Below are positions 1 through 10,532 of a stretch of 64,000 nt of DNA, piece after piece. The notes under the pieces are model-generated. The model saw nothing but the letters and a program-made list of their open reading frames with translations. It was not told the origin of the DNA and ran no database searches. The stretch is from Valencia hispanica (lineage: Eukaryota > Chordata > Actinopteri > Cyprinodontiformes > Valenciidae): positions 29,718,235 to 29,782,234 of the forward strand of contig OY747712.1 of assembly GCA_963556495.2 (NCBI GenBank), read 5' to 3'. The position numbers were made by a program, and so were the translations under genes. Position 1 is the first letter of the stretch, and every line of letters starts with the position of its first letter.

Positions 1-3000
1 CTTGGACTTCAATGTTAGCTACTCCATTAAAATGTAATAGTAATTTTTTATGATTATCAAAGTGATGTAACTTTTTAGATTTAGTTAGATTCGCTTACTT
101 TCTTTTTACTTTTCTAAGATTTTAATAATAACATTTGTCACTGTGGCTGTTAACTATATTTAGATGTTTAAATCTGTTAGTGACAGCAGTACTCAACCCT
201 AACACCTGTGAAAACAGAGATACACAGGAGAAGCAACCTTGCAAATGCTTAACACTTCCTTCATGATAGCATAAATCATGAATTGAAATTAAACAAAGTT
301 GAACGATGCCATTATTCCCTTTTATTGGCCGGTACTGCCCTGAAAATTGCTGGAGAACCAGAACAAAGAACCACTTTTGTCAGGACTTGAAGGTAGCCTC
401 TTGGGCAACAGTAACCAATACAAATGCTGTAAACATCATGGTCAAAACTCCAGAGTTGTCTCCATGCATTACAATCATTCACAAAAAATGCAGAATCAAA
501 CCGGGAGGAATCAAACACTAAATGAGTGAGGCGTTGCTTTGATTTGGATGGTATAACAGTAAACAGACTCTTTTACAAAACGTTTTGGGAACTGTTTCCA
601 ACTTCAGTCCTGGTTAAGAAATGTAATCATTGGTGCAAAAACCCTTTAATTAGTGGACATCTCCATATTCTCAAGGGGGGGTCACCTATTATTCATGGAG
701 GTTTTTGCAGCTTCAGACATAGCTGTATCAGCTAGTTGGGATAATATGTCTACGTGAGGATGAAAAAAGCAGAAGGTGTACCAAGCATGTGTGTACGAGT
801 GTGTGCCTATGTGTATGTGGGTGGTTGTAGGTGTAAGAGTGTCTTATCTTAGAAGAGTAGCTTTGACAGGGTCAGAATGGATGGATGATTAATGATCAGG
901 GGGAGTGTAATGTGGGCGGAACTTCTTGGTATCGCCACTCTTAACAAAAACACAAGAGCGCAATCCTGTTCTGTTTTGAGCAATCCTTTATTCTTGTGAA
1001 CACTGCCCTGGCCATCCTATATGTTTTACATTTTGTCTGTTGAGATTGGAAGGTGCTGACAAGGCATAGTGAGAACTGACAATGACCAGCTTTGCTGAGT
1101 GATGTCACTATGACCTCTGAATGTCTTTAAATAAAAAAAAAGAAAAATCTGCCTTTTTTGTTAGACATTATGCAATGGAGTTCCAATATTTTCACTAAGA
1201 TGTTTGGTATTCATTGACCTGAGTAGGGCAATGTATGAGATAGATGCAAAAGCATTCTAAATTTAGTTTCTCAAAATGAATAAATTATCAACCTTAAAGG
1301 CATTTTGCCCTGACCTTCAGGATCCTGGAGGCATTTTCTGAAGGTTCTGACAACTTTTTGTTTTAACATATGCCTCAGTCTCAAATAATTGTATTGTTTT
1401 TTTTCAATGACCTTGTGGAGAAATAGAATACATGAGTTAAAAAAAACTGCTCATTACGTGGATTGTGCAAAGAAAATGAACAGTGAGAAGCTGGGTGGAA
1501 TACCAATGGTATTCAGCTCTGATTTCCTTTTGTATTTAAATGCTGGTTATCCCTTCTGTCAAACAACATGTTCAGTTCCCTACCTCACTGATATTTTCAA
1601 GTTTATCACAGAATACGTAACCAGAATGCTCTTTGCGTTTGGTCCCACCCCCGCCAGACTTGGGTGCAAGAGTGTTGTCTTTCTGATTGACTGAGGAAAA
1701 AAATAGTGAAATAAGGGTCAAATAGGGTCTCGACACAGTCATAAGGCTGCCTACTTAAGTGTTTGTGACTGAGTGGATGTGCGCATGATTTAAAGCCTCT
1801 TAAGACTGTGATCTGGGCCTTGTGTTGATGATGACTGAGGTTAAGGGTGTTCTTGGGGAGGTCAAGAGTTGTACTGTCGCTGGCAATAACTCAAAACTTG
1901 TGACCCTCTGTCAGTTTCTCACACCGTCTGTCTAAAATGTTTGGCAGAAATAAGTGGTATGTCAAAGCTACACCTTGACAAGTAACTATGAAAATACAAT
2001 TAAACAGTGCAATAAGCTTTACTAATGAGTTTAACTTCAGTGGTAGCAGTTGACATATTAATGAAATAACTTGTCCATTTTAAAAATATCTAAACTACAA
2101 ATTAATGGGAATGACCTTAGAACCTCTCTAAAGCAATTGCTGCAAATCTTTGATTGCATGTTCTGTTTGCTGCCAAAAAAATTCAATTGGTTAAAAATCT
2201 CATTCATGGTTGACAGTATGAGTCAACAGAAAAGTCTGGGGAGGACTTAATAGACTTTTACTTTGATAGGATTTGAGTTGCCAAGCTCACATTTGCACAG
2301 GCCTTCTGCAGTGACTTGCTTTCACATTTCCATTTTATCTTACACACACCTGGTGATGCATGTGTGATAAGCTAAAAAAATGTATTATATTACTGATTTC
2401 GTTAATCCTACACCTTAAATTATGGCTTCAAAACATTTGCACCTTATGTGACCCAGTAGTAGAGTCCCTATATGTGCTTGATGCATAACCTACAGTGTCC
2501 CTTGTATTATACGCAAAGCAAGCACGTTGCTCAGTCAACCTCCAGGGCTTGAAGATCATCTATTTTAAAGGCTGCATGCCATGTGTTCATTGTTTCGCAG
2601 TTGTTCATACTCTTTCCATGATAGATTAAATAGTGCTCCAAATTGTCTGTATTTCAAAGATTTGAGCTAGTGATTTAAAATAAAACCTTATAAACAGTTA
2701 TTACAAGTTTTGTTTTATAGGCCTTTACACTACCATTAGTTTTTCTTTTTCATTAGAAGGATAAGTACACAGTTTAAAATGTATTTCATGCTGGTGTGCA
2801 ATGAAGATCTGCTATCTGTCATGTCTTTTGGTCAGGCTTGCTTTGACATTAGACCATCATTGTATGACTGTGTTGGGAAGAGATATTCACTGCTGCTGTA
2901 TCTCTGTCAGCTGCAGAGTGTGTCAGACAGAAGGATAGATGGAGAGGAAGACAGCCAAACGAAGCAGATTCAAACCTGTCAATCAGGATCAAAGAAAGAC

Positions 3001-3865
3001 TAGGAGGAAAAGTAGGGAAAGATTAGTTCAGAAACATGTGAAGGCAGAGAAGAAGAATAAAATCCTGTTGGGATGGCCTTAAAGGAGTAACAGTTTTGTT
3101 CCTACACGCAGTCTGTTCATCTCCCATTAGGGGGGACTAATTACTTGCTGAGCAAATGCTCAATTGCCTCCTGTCCTTACAAAGCAACACATCTGGTTGG
3201 TGGATCTATTCTTTGACACATAAGCTATCCTCAAATCTAAATGTTCACAAATGAAGGGAGAAGACCTTCACTTAGTTCCCAGTTCAGTAAAGCATAGTGT
3301 AATGACACCCTTCCCAATGCTGCTAATTTTTAAAACAAAACCATTTTAGGGGTTTGCAAACATAAATCACACTGTCTATCTTTCTATCCTTGTCCATCCC
3401 TGCCTTGTTTTCACACAGAGCCAGATCAGTAAGCATGTAATTAATGAGTTCAATGTTTTGATTTGTGCACATATTATGTTTCAATTAGACAAGGAGCTTC
3501 AACTCCAAGATTGGACTTACAATCTAAACCAAACATTAATCTTGTGCTGTCTCTAAAATACTTGCACATCCATATGTGTGTGTATATGTACTATGACTAC
3601 CTATTTGCTTTGGACTGATTGGCTGTCACTCATCCTTCATGTTATGCTGATCACAGCATTACCACTTTCTGAAGGAGAGGCTTTTAAAATATCTCAGGTT
3701 CTGTTGAACACATAGTAATCAAATGCTAGAAAACGTGGTTATGTGGTCTCATTTAATGGGGGACAGCCGTGACTACATGTGCTGCTCTGTACTGTAGATC
3801 ACTATTCATTCATTGCACTACTGTTGTAGTACTGCTGTTGATTTCTCTCGGTTTTAGGGTATGTA

Positions 3866-4080
3866 CAGTGGCTTGCAAAAGTATTCGGCCCCCTTGAACT
3901 TTTCCACATTTTGTCACATTACAGCCACAAACATGAATCATTTTTATTGGAATTCCACATGAAAGACCAATACAAAGTGGTGTACACGTGAGAAGTGGAA
4001 CGAAAATCATACATGATTCCAAACATTTTTTGCAAATAAATAACTGAAAAGTGGGGTGTGCGTAATTATTCAGCCCCCTG
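3866..4080 (+). repeat. Left terminal inverted repeat of the Tc1-like element
   Basis: Begins CAGTGGCTTGCAAAAGTATT next to TA and ends at a second, related block containing AATTATTCAGCCCCCTG. It pairs with 5258-5471. Confidence 0.9.
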
Positions 4081-4082
4081 AG

Positions 4083-5102
4083 TCAATGCTTTGCAGAACC
4101 ACCTTTTGCTGCAATTACAGCTGCCAGTCTTTTAGGGTATGTCTCTACCAGCTTTGCACATCTAGAGACTGAAATTCTTGCCCATTCTTCTTTGCAAAAC
4201 AGCTCCAGCTCAGTCAGATTAGATGGACAGCGTTTGTGAACAGCAGCTTTCAGATCTTGCCACAGATTCTCGATTGGATTTAGATCTGGACTTTGACTGA
4301 GCCATTCTAACACATGGATATGTTTTGTTTTAAACCATTCCATTGTTGCCCTGGCTTTATGTTTAGGGTCGTTGTCCTGCTGGAAGGTGAACCTCCACCC
4401 CAGTCTCAAGTCTTTTGCAGAATCCAAGAGGTTTTCTTCCAAGATTGCCCTGTATTTGGCTCCATCCATCTTCCCATCAACTCTGACCAGCTTCCCTGTC
4501 CCTGCTGAAGAGAAGCACCCCCAGAACACGATGCTGCCACCACCATATTTGACAGTGGGGATGGTGTGTTCAGAGTGATGTGCAGTGTTAGTTTTCCGCC
4601 ACACATAGCGTTTTGCATTTTGGCCAAAAAGTTCCATTTTGGTCTCATCTGACCAGAGCACCTTCTTCCACATGTGTGCTGTGTCCCCCACATGGCTTGT
4701 GGCAAACTGCAAAAGGGACTTCTTATGGTTTTCCTTTAACAATGGCTTTCTTCTTGCCACTCTTCCATAAAGGCCAACTTTGTGCAGTGCACCACTAATA
4801 GTTGTCCTATGGACAGATTCCCCCACCTGAGCTGTAGATCTCTGCAGCTCGTCCAGAGTCACCATGGGCCTCTTGGCTGCATTTCTGATCAGCGCTCTCC
4901 TTGTTCGGCCTGTGAGTTTAGGTGGACGGCCTTGTCTTGGTAGGTTTACAGTTGTGCCATACTCCTTCCATTTCTGAATGATCGCTTGAACAGTGCTCCG
5001 TGGGATGTTCAAGGCTTGGGAAATCTTTTTGTAGCCTAAGCCTGCTTTAAATTTCTCAATAACTTTATCCCTGACCTGTCTGGTGTGTTCTTTGGACTTC
5101 AT
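4083..5102 (-). CDS. Tc1-like transposase, 339 aa, apparently intact
   Basis: This is a DDE transposase that cuts the element from its TA site and reinserts it at another TA. Residues 1-110 form the paired-like DNA-binding region: two helix-turn-helix units (around IPRSTVQAIIQKWKEYG, 34-49, and the HRTTISGALHKVGL segment) joined by a GRPR-like GRPPK motif at 58-62. The catalytic triad is D152 (WSDETK), D243 (QQDNDPKHKA) and E278 (SPDLNPIENLW). The spacing D243-E278 has 34 residues between, exactly the DD34E signature. The length of 339 is normal for Tc1 transposases. The ATG at 5102 is preferred because MKSKEHT-type starts are usual in the family. There is no stop or frameshift, unlike the other Tc1 copies in the window. 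Activity cannot be judged from sequence alone. Confidence 0.95.
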   Translation of the reverse strand: MKSKEHTRQVRDKVIEKFKAGLGYKKISQALNIPRSTVQAIIQKWKEYGTTVNLPRQGRPPKLTGRTRRALIRNAAKRPMVTLDELQRSTAQVGESVHRTTISGALHKVGLYGRVARRKPLLKENHKKSLLQFATSHVGDTAHMWKKVLWSDETKMELFGQNAKRYVWRKTNTAHHSEHTIPTVKYGGGSIVFWGCFSSAGTGKLVRVDGKMDGAKYRAILEENLLDSAKDLRLGWRFTFQQDNDPKHKARATMEWFKTKHIHVLEWLSQSPDLNPIENLWQDLKAAVHKRCPSNLTELELFCKEEWARISVSRCAKLVETYPKRLAAVIAAKGGSAKH

Positions 5103-5257
5103 GGTGTTGTTGCTCCAAACATTCTCTTAGACAACCTCTGAGGCCGTCACAGGGCAGCTGTATTTGTACTGACATTAGATTACACACAGGTGCACTCTAT
5201 TTAGTCATTAGCACTCATCAGGCAATGTCTATGGGCAACTGACTGCACTCAGACCAA

Positions 5258-5471
5258 AGGGGACTGAATAATTACGCACACCCCACTTTTCAGTTATTTA
5301 TTTGTAAAAAATGTTTGGAATCATGTATGATTTCCGTTCCACTTCTCACGTGTACACCACTTTGTTTTGGTCTTTCACCCGGAATTCCAATCAAATTGAT
5401 TCATGTTTGTGACTGTAATGTGACAAAATGTGGAAAAGTTCAAGGGGGCCAAATACTTTTGCAAGCCACTG
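5258..5471 (-). repeat. Right terminal inverted repeat of the Tc1-like element
   Basis: Reverse complement of the left arm with about 11 differences. It ends ACTTTTGCAAGCCACTG followed by TA. The transposase start codon lies about 155 bases inside it. Confidence 0.9.
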
Positions 5472-6494
5472 TATGTTTAGTCAAGCATGTGTACACGGGT
5501 ATGAGAGTGTGTACATTCTTTTTCCTCACACAGTTTGCTTTGAAGCTCATTTGCAGCACTGCTATCTCAGAGAGCTGAATCAGCACTGGCTCTTCTGCCT
5601 TTCTCTTCATTTTTACCCATTTATGAGTGTCCAGGGAAGCTGCAGTCTGAATGTAAACACATAACCGGAGGGCAGAACCTAATGTACACATTCTACTTAC
5701 ACTCCATTAAGCTCACAGTGAACAACTCATAGTGATCTGTTTCCACAAGAACCAGTTCAGCACATGTAAAGATTTTTGGGTGCATTCTGTGAGATGGCCA
5801 TCTGCATATGATAGTAGATCAGATATGATGACACATACGTTCCCTCCACTGCTTGTGCTGAAAAAGTAATTTTTGATCTGTGCTTTTATTGTCTAGGTAT
5901 GTTGGATATTGTCAGAAGATAGTGCCTTATAAAATGTCCCTGCATCTGGGTTGTGCTTCCACATATGGGAAGGGAGCACTGTTTAAAGACTCTCAGTATA
6001 TTTGTAGTACAAGGAACTTTATCTTGTCACATATTAACTCTGATAATAGTCAACAGAGTTTGCAAACCTCCTCTTCTACACAAAAAGAGAGCCCCACTCA
6101 CACTTATAGACACAGTTTTGCTTTTATAGTTTCCCTTAAAAAAACCTAGACATTACATATATCTCCATATAGGGTTATGTTCCTTTTTCTGATGTTTATG
6201 GCCATTGTTGTCAGGTCATGCATTTCGGTTTGTATCTCTTTCATGTGCTCTTCTATATTCAGTTTTTTTCTGAACTGCTTCTTCATTCTATCCCGCTGTC
6301 AGACAGGCCAAATACAGTTTTAAAATCAACGTTATTTCTTTAAACTACCTGTTTGAGAAAGTCTCGTTGGAACTAGGGGCAAAGATAGACACTGTGAGAC
6401 ACATTGTGACGTCTTTTGACCGAGGCTTTGAATATAGGCTAGGCCTTTCAGACCAGATTTAAATCATCTTTCTGATCCTATGCAGTGAGCTTAA

Positions 6495-7325
6495 AGATAC
6501 AATGTGTAATATTTTTATTTATTTACTTTCAAATTCTTTGTATCCCGTTCACAAACTTGTCCTTTTTCATTAATACTTCTCACCGTCTATTCTAAGTATT
6601 CCTATTAACTTTAAATTTGATTGTTTTATATACATAAACTGTGGTCGACCCTCCATAGTCATGCGCCATCTTGAAATACAGTAGCTGTTTAGGGATGTAT
6701 AAGATATAATGCTCTGCATTTTGCGCCTCTCTTGAAAGCACCGATCTTTGAGAAGTTGTAGCGGATCTCCATCTAACTCTAAACGTTGTGTTGTCGCCGG
6801 TTCTCTCCATGGCTGGTTTGGAAACTCTGTCTGAAAATGTGGGAATTTTCCCAAACCTGGCTGGTTTGGGAAAATTCCGTTGGGTTGCTTGCCCTGCTTC
6901 AACTGCATGTAACATACCTCTGCCTCTCCCTGTCTGAACTGACAGTGAATCATCAGATGATATCTGAGTCTGTTTACAGACTCCACCACCTTGTATATAT
7001 CCAAAACAGCAAATAATCAAATAAATAGCCTCAAATATATAAAATAAAATAAACAAAACAATATAGTTTGCTTGTTACTTTAGCTTGGAGTCATTACAAA
7101 TTTGCTAGTTGCTCTTAGCCATGAAATACATATATATATAATTCACACACATATTTATATAAAATTTAGAAAAGAATGCAGATTAAAAAAATGGACCTGA
7201 TCGCTGGATTGAAAGCTGGAAGTCGTTTATGACATATTGCATTTTTGATGCAGGCTACCGTAGCTGCAATACCTACTCCGAACTAAGTGGTGCTAAACAG
7301 TCCGATTTCTAGAAGTAATGTACCT
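6495..7325. mobile_element. TTAA-flanked non-autonomous DNA element
   Basis: TTAA at 6491-6494 and 7326-7329 flank a stretch with short, imperfect inverted ends (AGATACAATGTG at the left; reverse complement AGGTACATTACT at the right). TTAA duplication points to the piggyBac or Kolobok superfamilies. No transposase is visible; the short - strand ORFs inside match no family I know. A perfect 16-base hairpin lies at 6842-6878. Assignment rests only on the ends, which are diverged. Confidence 0.5.
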
Positions 7326-7329
7326 TTAA

Positions 7330-7697
7330 TTTAAATCTGTTCTTCCCATTATTTCAATGTAGCAAAGATTGTCCCTCAAGGTACTGTACTAGGGCCAGCA
7401 CCTTTTACCATTTATTTTATTATTGTGGGTCAAAATGTTGAAGATTTGTTCCTCCATTACCATGCTGATTGCAGAGTTGACCTGGTGTTTGTTGTCTCTG
7501 TTTGTCTTGTGATAAATCTCTTGATATTTCAGTTAATGAAAAATTGTATTTTAAGTCTCACATTGAACTTCTCTAAAATTAGAATCGTTTTACAGCAGTA
7601 AATTATGTGGGGGTTTTTTTCATTTAAGGTGGGAAAAATGTTTTGATGCAAAATGGGCCTACACATGACTACATTGAGATCAGTCACAGACTGAGTG
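7330..7697 (+). mobile_element. LINE reverse transcriptase remnant (5' part, before the hAT insertion)
   Basis: Translation from about 7370 gives IVPQGTVLGPAPFTIYF followed by HYHADC, matching the reverse transcriptase motifs VPQGSVLGP and YADD of L2-like fish LINEs. The second catalytic Asp of the YADD box is lost (ADC). Downstream a frameshifted piece reads FKSHIELL, a typical sequence just after the palm domain. Stops and frameshifts show an old, dead copy. It continues after the hAT element, at 8788-9085. Confidence 0.8.
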
Positions 7698-8781
7698 CAG
7701 ACCTGCCAACCTGTACGCATTTTGCGTAGCAGGTACGCAATTTGACATCTAAATACGCTGGTACAACCTGCCCCTCTAAACTACCCAAAAACCTGCGGAC
7801 ATGTGAGTTCTGTGGTGAACACGGTGCAGCAGCGTGGTGAAACAATTTCAACCAATCATTGTAGAAAAGCGGAGAATTGAGTCTACCCAACCTATAGCGT
7901 AACATCCCCGCCTCCTCGACTCCATTCGTTCCCCACTCGCTGCTGCGATTGGCGCTTAAAAAGGGAAACTCTGTGTGTGAGTGTCAGCGGACCTGCCAGC
8001 TTTTGGTAAATGTGAACAGTTAGGCATAACGTTACTTTCACTGTGTAAACATTTGAGCCAAAGTCTAAGTGAAATAAAATGGGGGAAAAATGGGGCTGTG
8101 TTTTTTCTTAGCAAATTTATCGATCTAGAGAAAGATGAGGCAGCAGTGCGTGCGTGCGTGCGCTCGCGCGTGTGTATTTTAACCTTCATACATGTCCATT
8201 GCAGATATAAAAGGCCTGTATATAAGGAGGAATGTGATTATTTATACAGTTTAAACATGTAGCCAACAAATCTTTTGCAGCAAGTTTTGCAACCAGTGCC
8301 ATGGCAGATGAGGGAGACGAAGACAGGGAGGGACAGGGCAGCAGCAGACATGCCAAAAAGAAGAGGGTCCATGTTCCCCAGAAGTTGTTGATTAAATATC
8401 AAGAACAGTGGCCATGCTTGCGACCCTCTAAACTTCCATATCATGCATTGTGCACAGTGTGCAATTATGATGTGGACATAAGCAACCAGGGAGCTGCAGG
8501 TAGTGTAGCCTATAAATTAGCCCCGGTGATGTGTGCACATGTGCTGTAAGCCAACTTAACTATTACATTCATGAAAACAAAAACACCTATTGCAATATGA
8601 AAAATTAATTACAATTTGAATTGAATACATATCATTTTTTTGGTTTTATTGTTTAATAACCAATTTCTAGCCAGTGAATGGGGAAATTGCCGCGCGCAAA
8701 GCAATTGAGTTTCAAAAGTCTGAAAAAAAGCCGCACAACACAAGTGGTACTCAAAATATTTTGACACGGTTGGCAAGTCTG
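7698..8781 (+). mobile_element. hAT-type non-autonomous element with a 6-base target duplication
   Basis: A 1084-base unit begins CAGACCTGCCAACC and ends GGTTGGCAAGTCTG, forming inverted termini, and is flanked by TGAGTG direct repeats (7692-7697 and 8782-8787). The 5' half is CpG-richer than its surroundings and contains a GCGT repeat near 8150. It carries the N-terminal exon(s) of a transposon protein but no catalytic domain. It sits inside an older LINE, so it is the younger of the two. hAT is inferred from end shape and the zinc-finger-like exon; a 6-base rather than 8-base duplication leaves the superfamily open. Confidence 0.75.
8301..8499 (+). CDS. Putative exon 1 of a short transposon-encoded protein
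   Basis: The ATG at 8301 sits in a good Kozak context (GTGCCATGG). The encoded 66 residues begin MADEGDEDREGQGSSRHAKK, with a basic patch (KKKRV, a possible nuclear signal), then PCLRPSKLPYHALCTVC with a CxxC pair resembling the first zinc-binding half of the finger found at the N-terminus of some hAT-related fish proteins. A donor GT at 8500-8501 leaves one base over. Joined to 8675-8784 it would give a 102-residue protein. There is no RNA evidence; the zinc ligands of the second half are not visible, so this is probably the truncated remnant of a transposase exon. Confidence 0.45.
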
Positions 8782-8784
8782 TGA
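8675..8784 (+). CDS. Putative exon 2 of the short transposon-encoded protein
   Basis: An acceptor (TTTCTAGCCAG, ending 8674) restores the phase left by the donor at 8500, and the frame then stays open for 36 codons, starting VNGEIAARKAIEFQKSEKKP and ending LTRLASL. The last codons are read from the right terminal repeat and the stop TGA (8782-8784) is made by the flanking target duplication, not by the element. Supported by phase agreement only. Confidence 0.35.
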
Positions 8785-8787
8785 GTG

Positions 8788-9085
8788 TTTTACACACCAT
8801 TATATTTTAAACTTTTTGTATAAGGTCGCTTTGTTGTCCACGAGCATAGCATTGCATTGGCATATTTTCTTTTGTAAAAAACTAACAAACTTACTTAGCT
8901 GTCTTCGTATTTGTTCCTTAAGCAAAGCAACAACAGACTGTATTACTTGTAGTGTCCCCACAGTTTGTACAGGTTTTGAGGGGAAAATAACCCACAATCC
9001 TCCTTCAAATTGGAACAAACTACCACAGGACTTGTGTAGCTTAGTTCAACTTGATTTTAAACACATATTAACAACAATGGAGTAA
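8788..9085 (+). mobile_element. LINE remnant, C-terminal part (after the hAT insertion)
   Basis: The frame from 8816 reads LHWHIFFCKKLTNLLSCLRI, then SVPTVCTGFEGK, then NWNKLPQDLCSLVQLDFKHI. This is the conserved C-terminal stretch of an L2-like LINE protein (HWHIFIYKALLGKLPSYL, SVPTVRTEFGK, SWNKLQQDLKL in intact relatives as I remember them). It stops at 9084 and continues the copy seen at 7330-7697. About 60 residues expected between the two parts are missing or unrecognisable. Confidence 0.75.
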
Positions 9086-9302
9086 GACTAACTTTTTTCA
9101 GCTTTTTTTGTTGGTGTCTTCTCATTTTTTAAAAATATTTTCAGTTAACGTATTTCCACAATACTATCTTGTACGTAAGACACGGTTCCCTTAAAAAGGA
9201 CACACCATGTCTCAATGAGATTTACCTGTTTAGATAAAGCTAACAATTGAAGTGGTATACATTTTTAACAGTGTTGTGTGACGAGAGAGGAGGTCAGATA
9301 TA

Positions 9303-9684
9303 TGAAGGTAGATATGTGCCAAAACGCATGTAGTTGTTGCTTGTGATGTGAACACTTGTAGAATACCATTTGAGAACTTGAGCAATATAAATCTGAACTT
9401 ATATATCAAACATCTATCTGAACACTTGTACAATTGCAGTTGAGAACTTGAGCAACAAAAATCTGAAGTTCTATGTGAACCATCGCAGCAGGGGAAAAAA
9501 AAAAATCACACACACAAACTGAATTTCAAATTGCACTAAAACCCCAAACATGTAAGACCCTGTGTGAAACAAATGCACTAGTGTCAAATTTTTACCTGGA
9601 GAAAAGTTTCACATTAACCTGTTCTGAATGTAAAGTCACATAAAAATATTCACGTCTGCTTTAATTTTTATACAAACATAATTA
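9303..9684 (+). repeat. Left arm of the foldback-like element
   Basis: It pairs with 10151-10532 over its whole length with a small number of substitutions, and contains two subterminal repeat units. Confidence 0.85.
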
Positions 9685-10150
9685 TATATGTATAAGCGGG
9701 ATAGTGCCCGACGAGGTGTCCATTAACAGAAATTAATGGGCTTGCGGAGTGGAATATTTAGTTGACACTGGTTCTATTTCCTCTTCAAAACACATAACGG
9801 ACATGTCTTACGATGTTTGGCGAAGTAACCCACCCCAGTGATGACGGTATGGACGGGAGAAAAAAATATGGCACGTCCACATATCCCGACCTCTCGCTCT
9901 GATTGGTTGATCTATTGACGACGTCATCACTGCCTCCCCCCCCATCGCCCCCCTGCCCTTACCCTTCAAGTACAAGTTAGTTTTGGCACAAACATCTCGC
10001 ACAAAGTGTGCCAAAATTCATTGCACTGTTTTCACCACGCTGTGATTCGTCGTAGCTGATGTGTGCACCAAGCAGCAGATTCGAGAGGTTGAAATCAATA
10101 CGTTGAACCAAATATGTACACATTAAAAAATATTTATAGTCGGAGAGCTG

Positions 10151-10532
10151 TAATTATGTTTGCATAAAAATGAAAGCAGACATGTGAATATTTTTATGTG
10201 ACTTTACATTCAGAACAGGATAATATGAAACTTTTCTCCAGGTGAAAATCTGACACTAGTGCATTTGTTTCACACAGGGTCTTACATGTTTGGGGTCTTA
10301 GTGCAATTTGAAATTCAGTTTGTGTGTGTGATTTTTTTCCCCCCTGCTGTGATGGTTCACATAGATCTTCCGATTTTTGTTGCTCAAGTTCTCAACTGCA
10401 ATTGAACAAGTGTTCAGATAGATGTTTGACATATAACTTCAGATTTCTATTGCTCAAGTTCTCAAATGGTATTCTACAAGTGTTCACATCACAAGCAACA
10501 ACTACATGCGTTTTGGCACATATCTACCTTCA
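10151..10532 (-). repeat. Right arm of the foldback-like element
   Basis: Reverse complement of the left arm; it ends GGCACATATCTACCTTCA before TA. Confidence 0.85.

Larger units (their letters stand above)
3866..5471 (-). mobile_element. Full-length Tc1-like transposon with IR/DR termini
   Basis: A 1606-base element lies between TA dinucleotides (3864-3865 and 5472-5473), the Tc1/mariner target duplication. Its inverted termini of about 210 bases (3866-4080 and 5258-5471) differ at only about 11 positions by eye. Each arm holds an outer repeat with TATTCGGCCCCCTTGAAC and a related inner one with TTATTCAGCCCCCTG, the IR/DR arrangement of Sleeping Beauty-type fish elements in which the transposase binds two sites per end. 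The transposase gene runs on the - strand. Size, ends and coding region all look complete, so the insertion is recent relative to the other Tc1 copies here. Confidence 0.95.
9303..10532. mobile_element. Foldback-like DNA element with 382-base inverted arms
   Basis: Left arm 9303-9684 and right arm 10151-10532 are near-exact reverse complements of equal length. They start TGAAGGTAGATATGTGCC and are flanked by TA on each side (9301-9302 and 10533-10534). Each arm contains two diverged tandem units of about 65-70 bases (9350-9418 and 9419-9483 on the left), each carrying TTGAGAACTTGAGCAA. The 466-base core (9685-10150) is GC-richer, with no recognisable transposase. I cannot name the superfamily. 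Mobility by a transposase supplied elsewhere is inferred from structure. Confidence 0.8.

Noticed and set aside
4314..4798. Several ORFs on the + strand and one on the - strand in another frame
   Set aside because: Shadow frames of the Tc1-like transposase gene.
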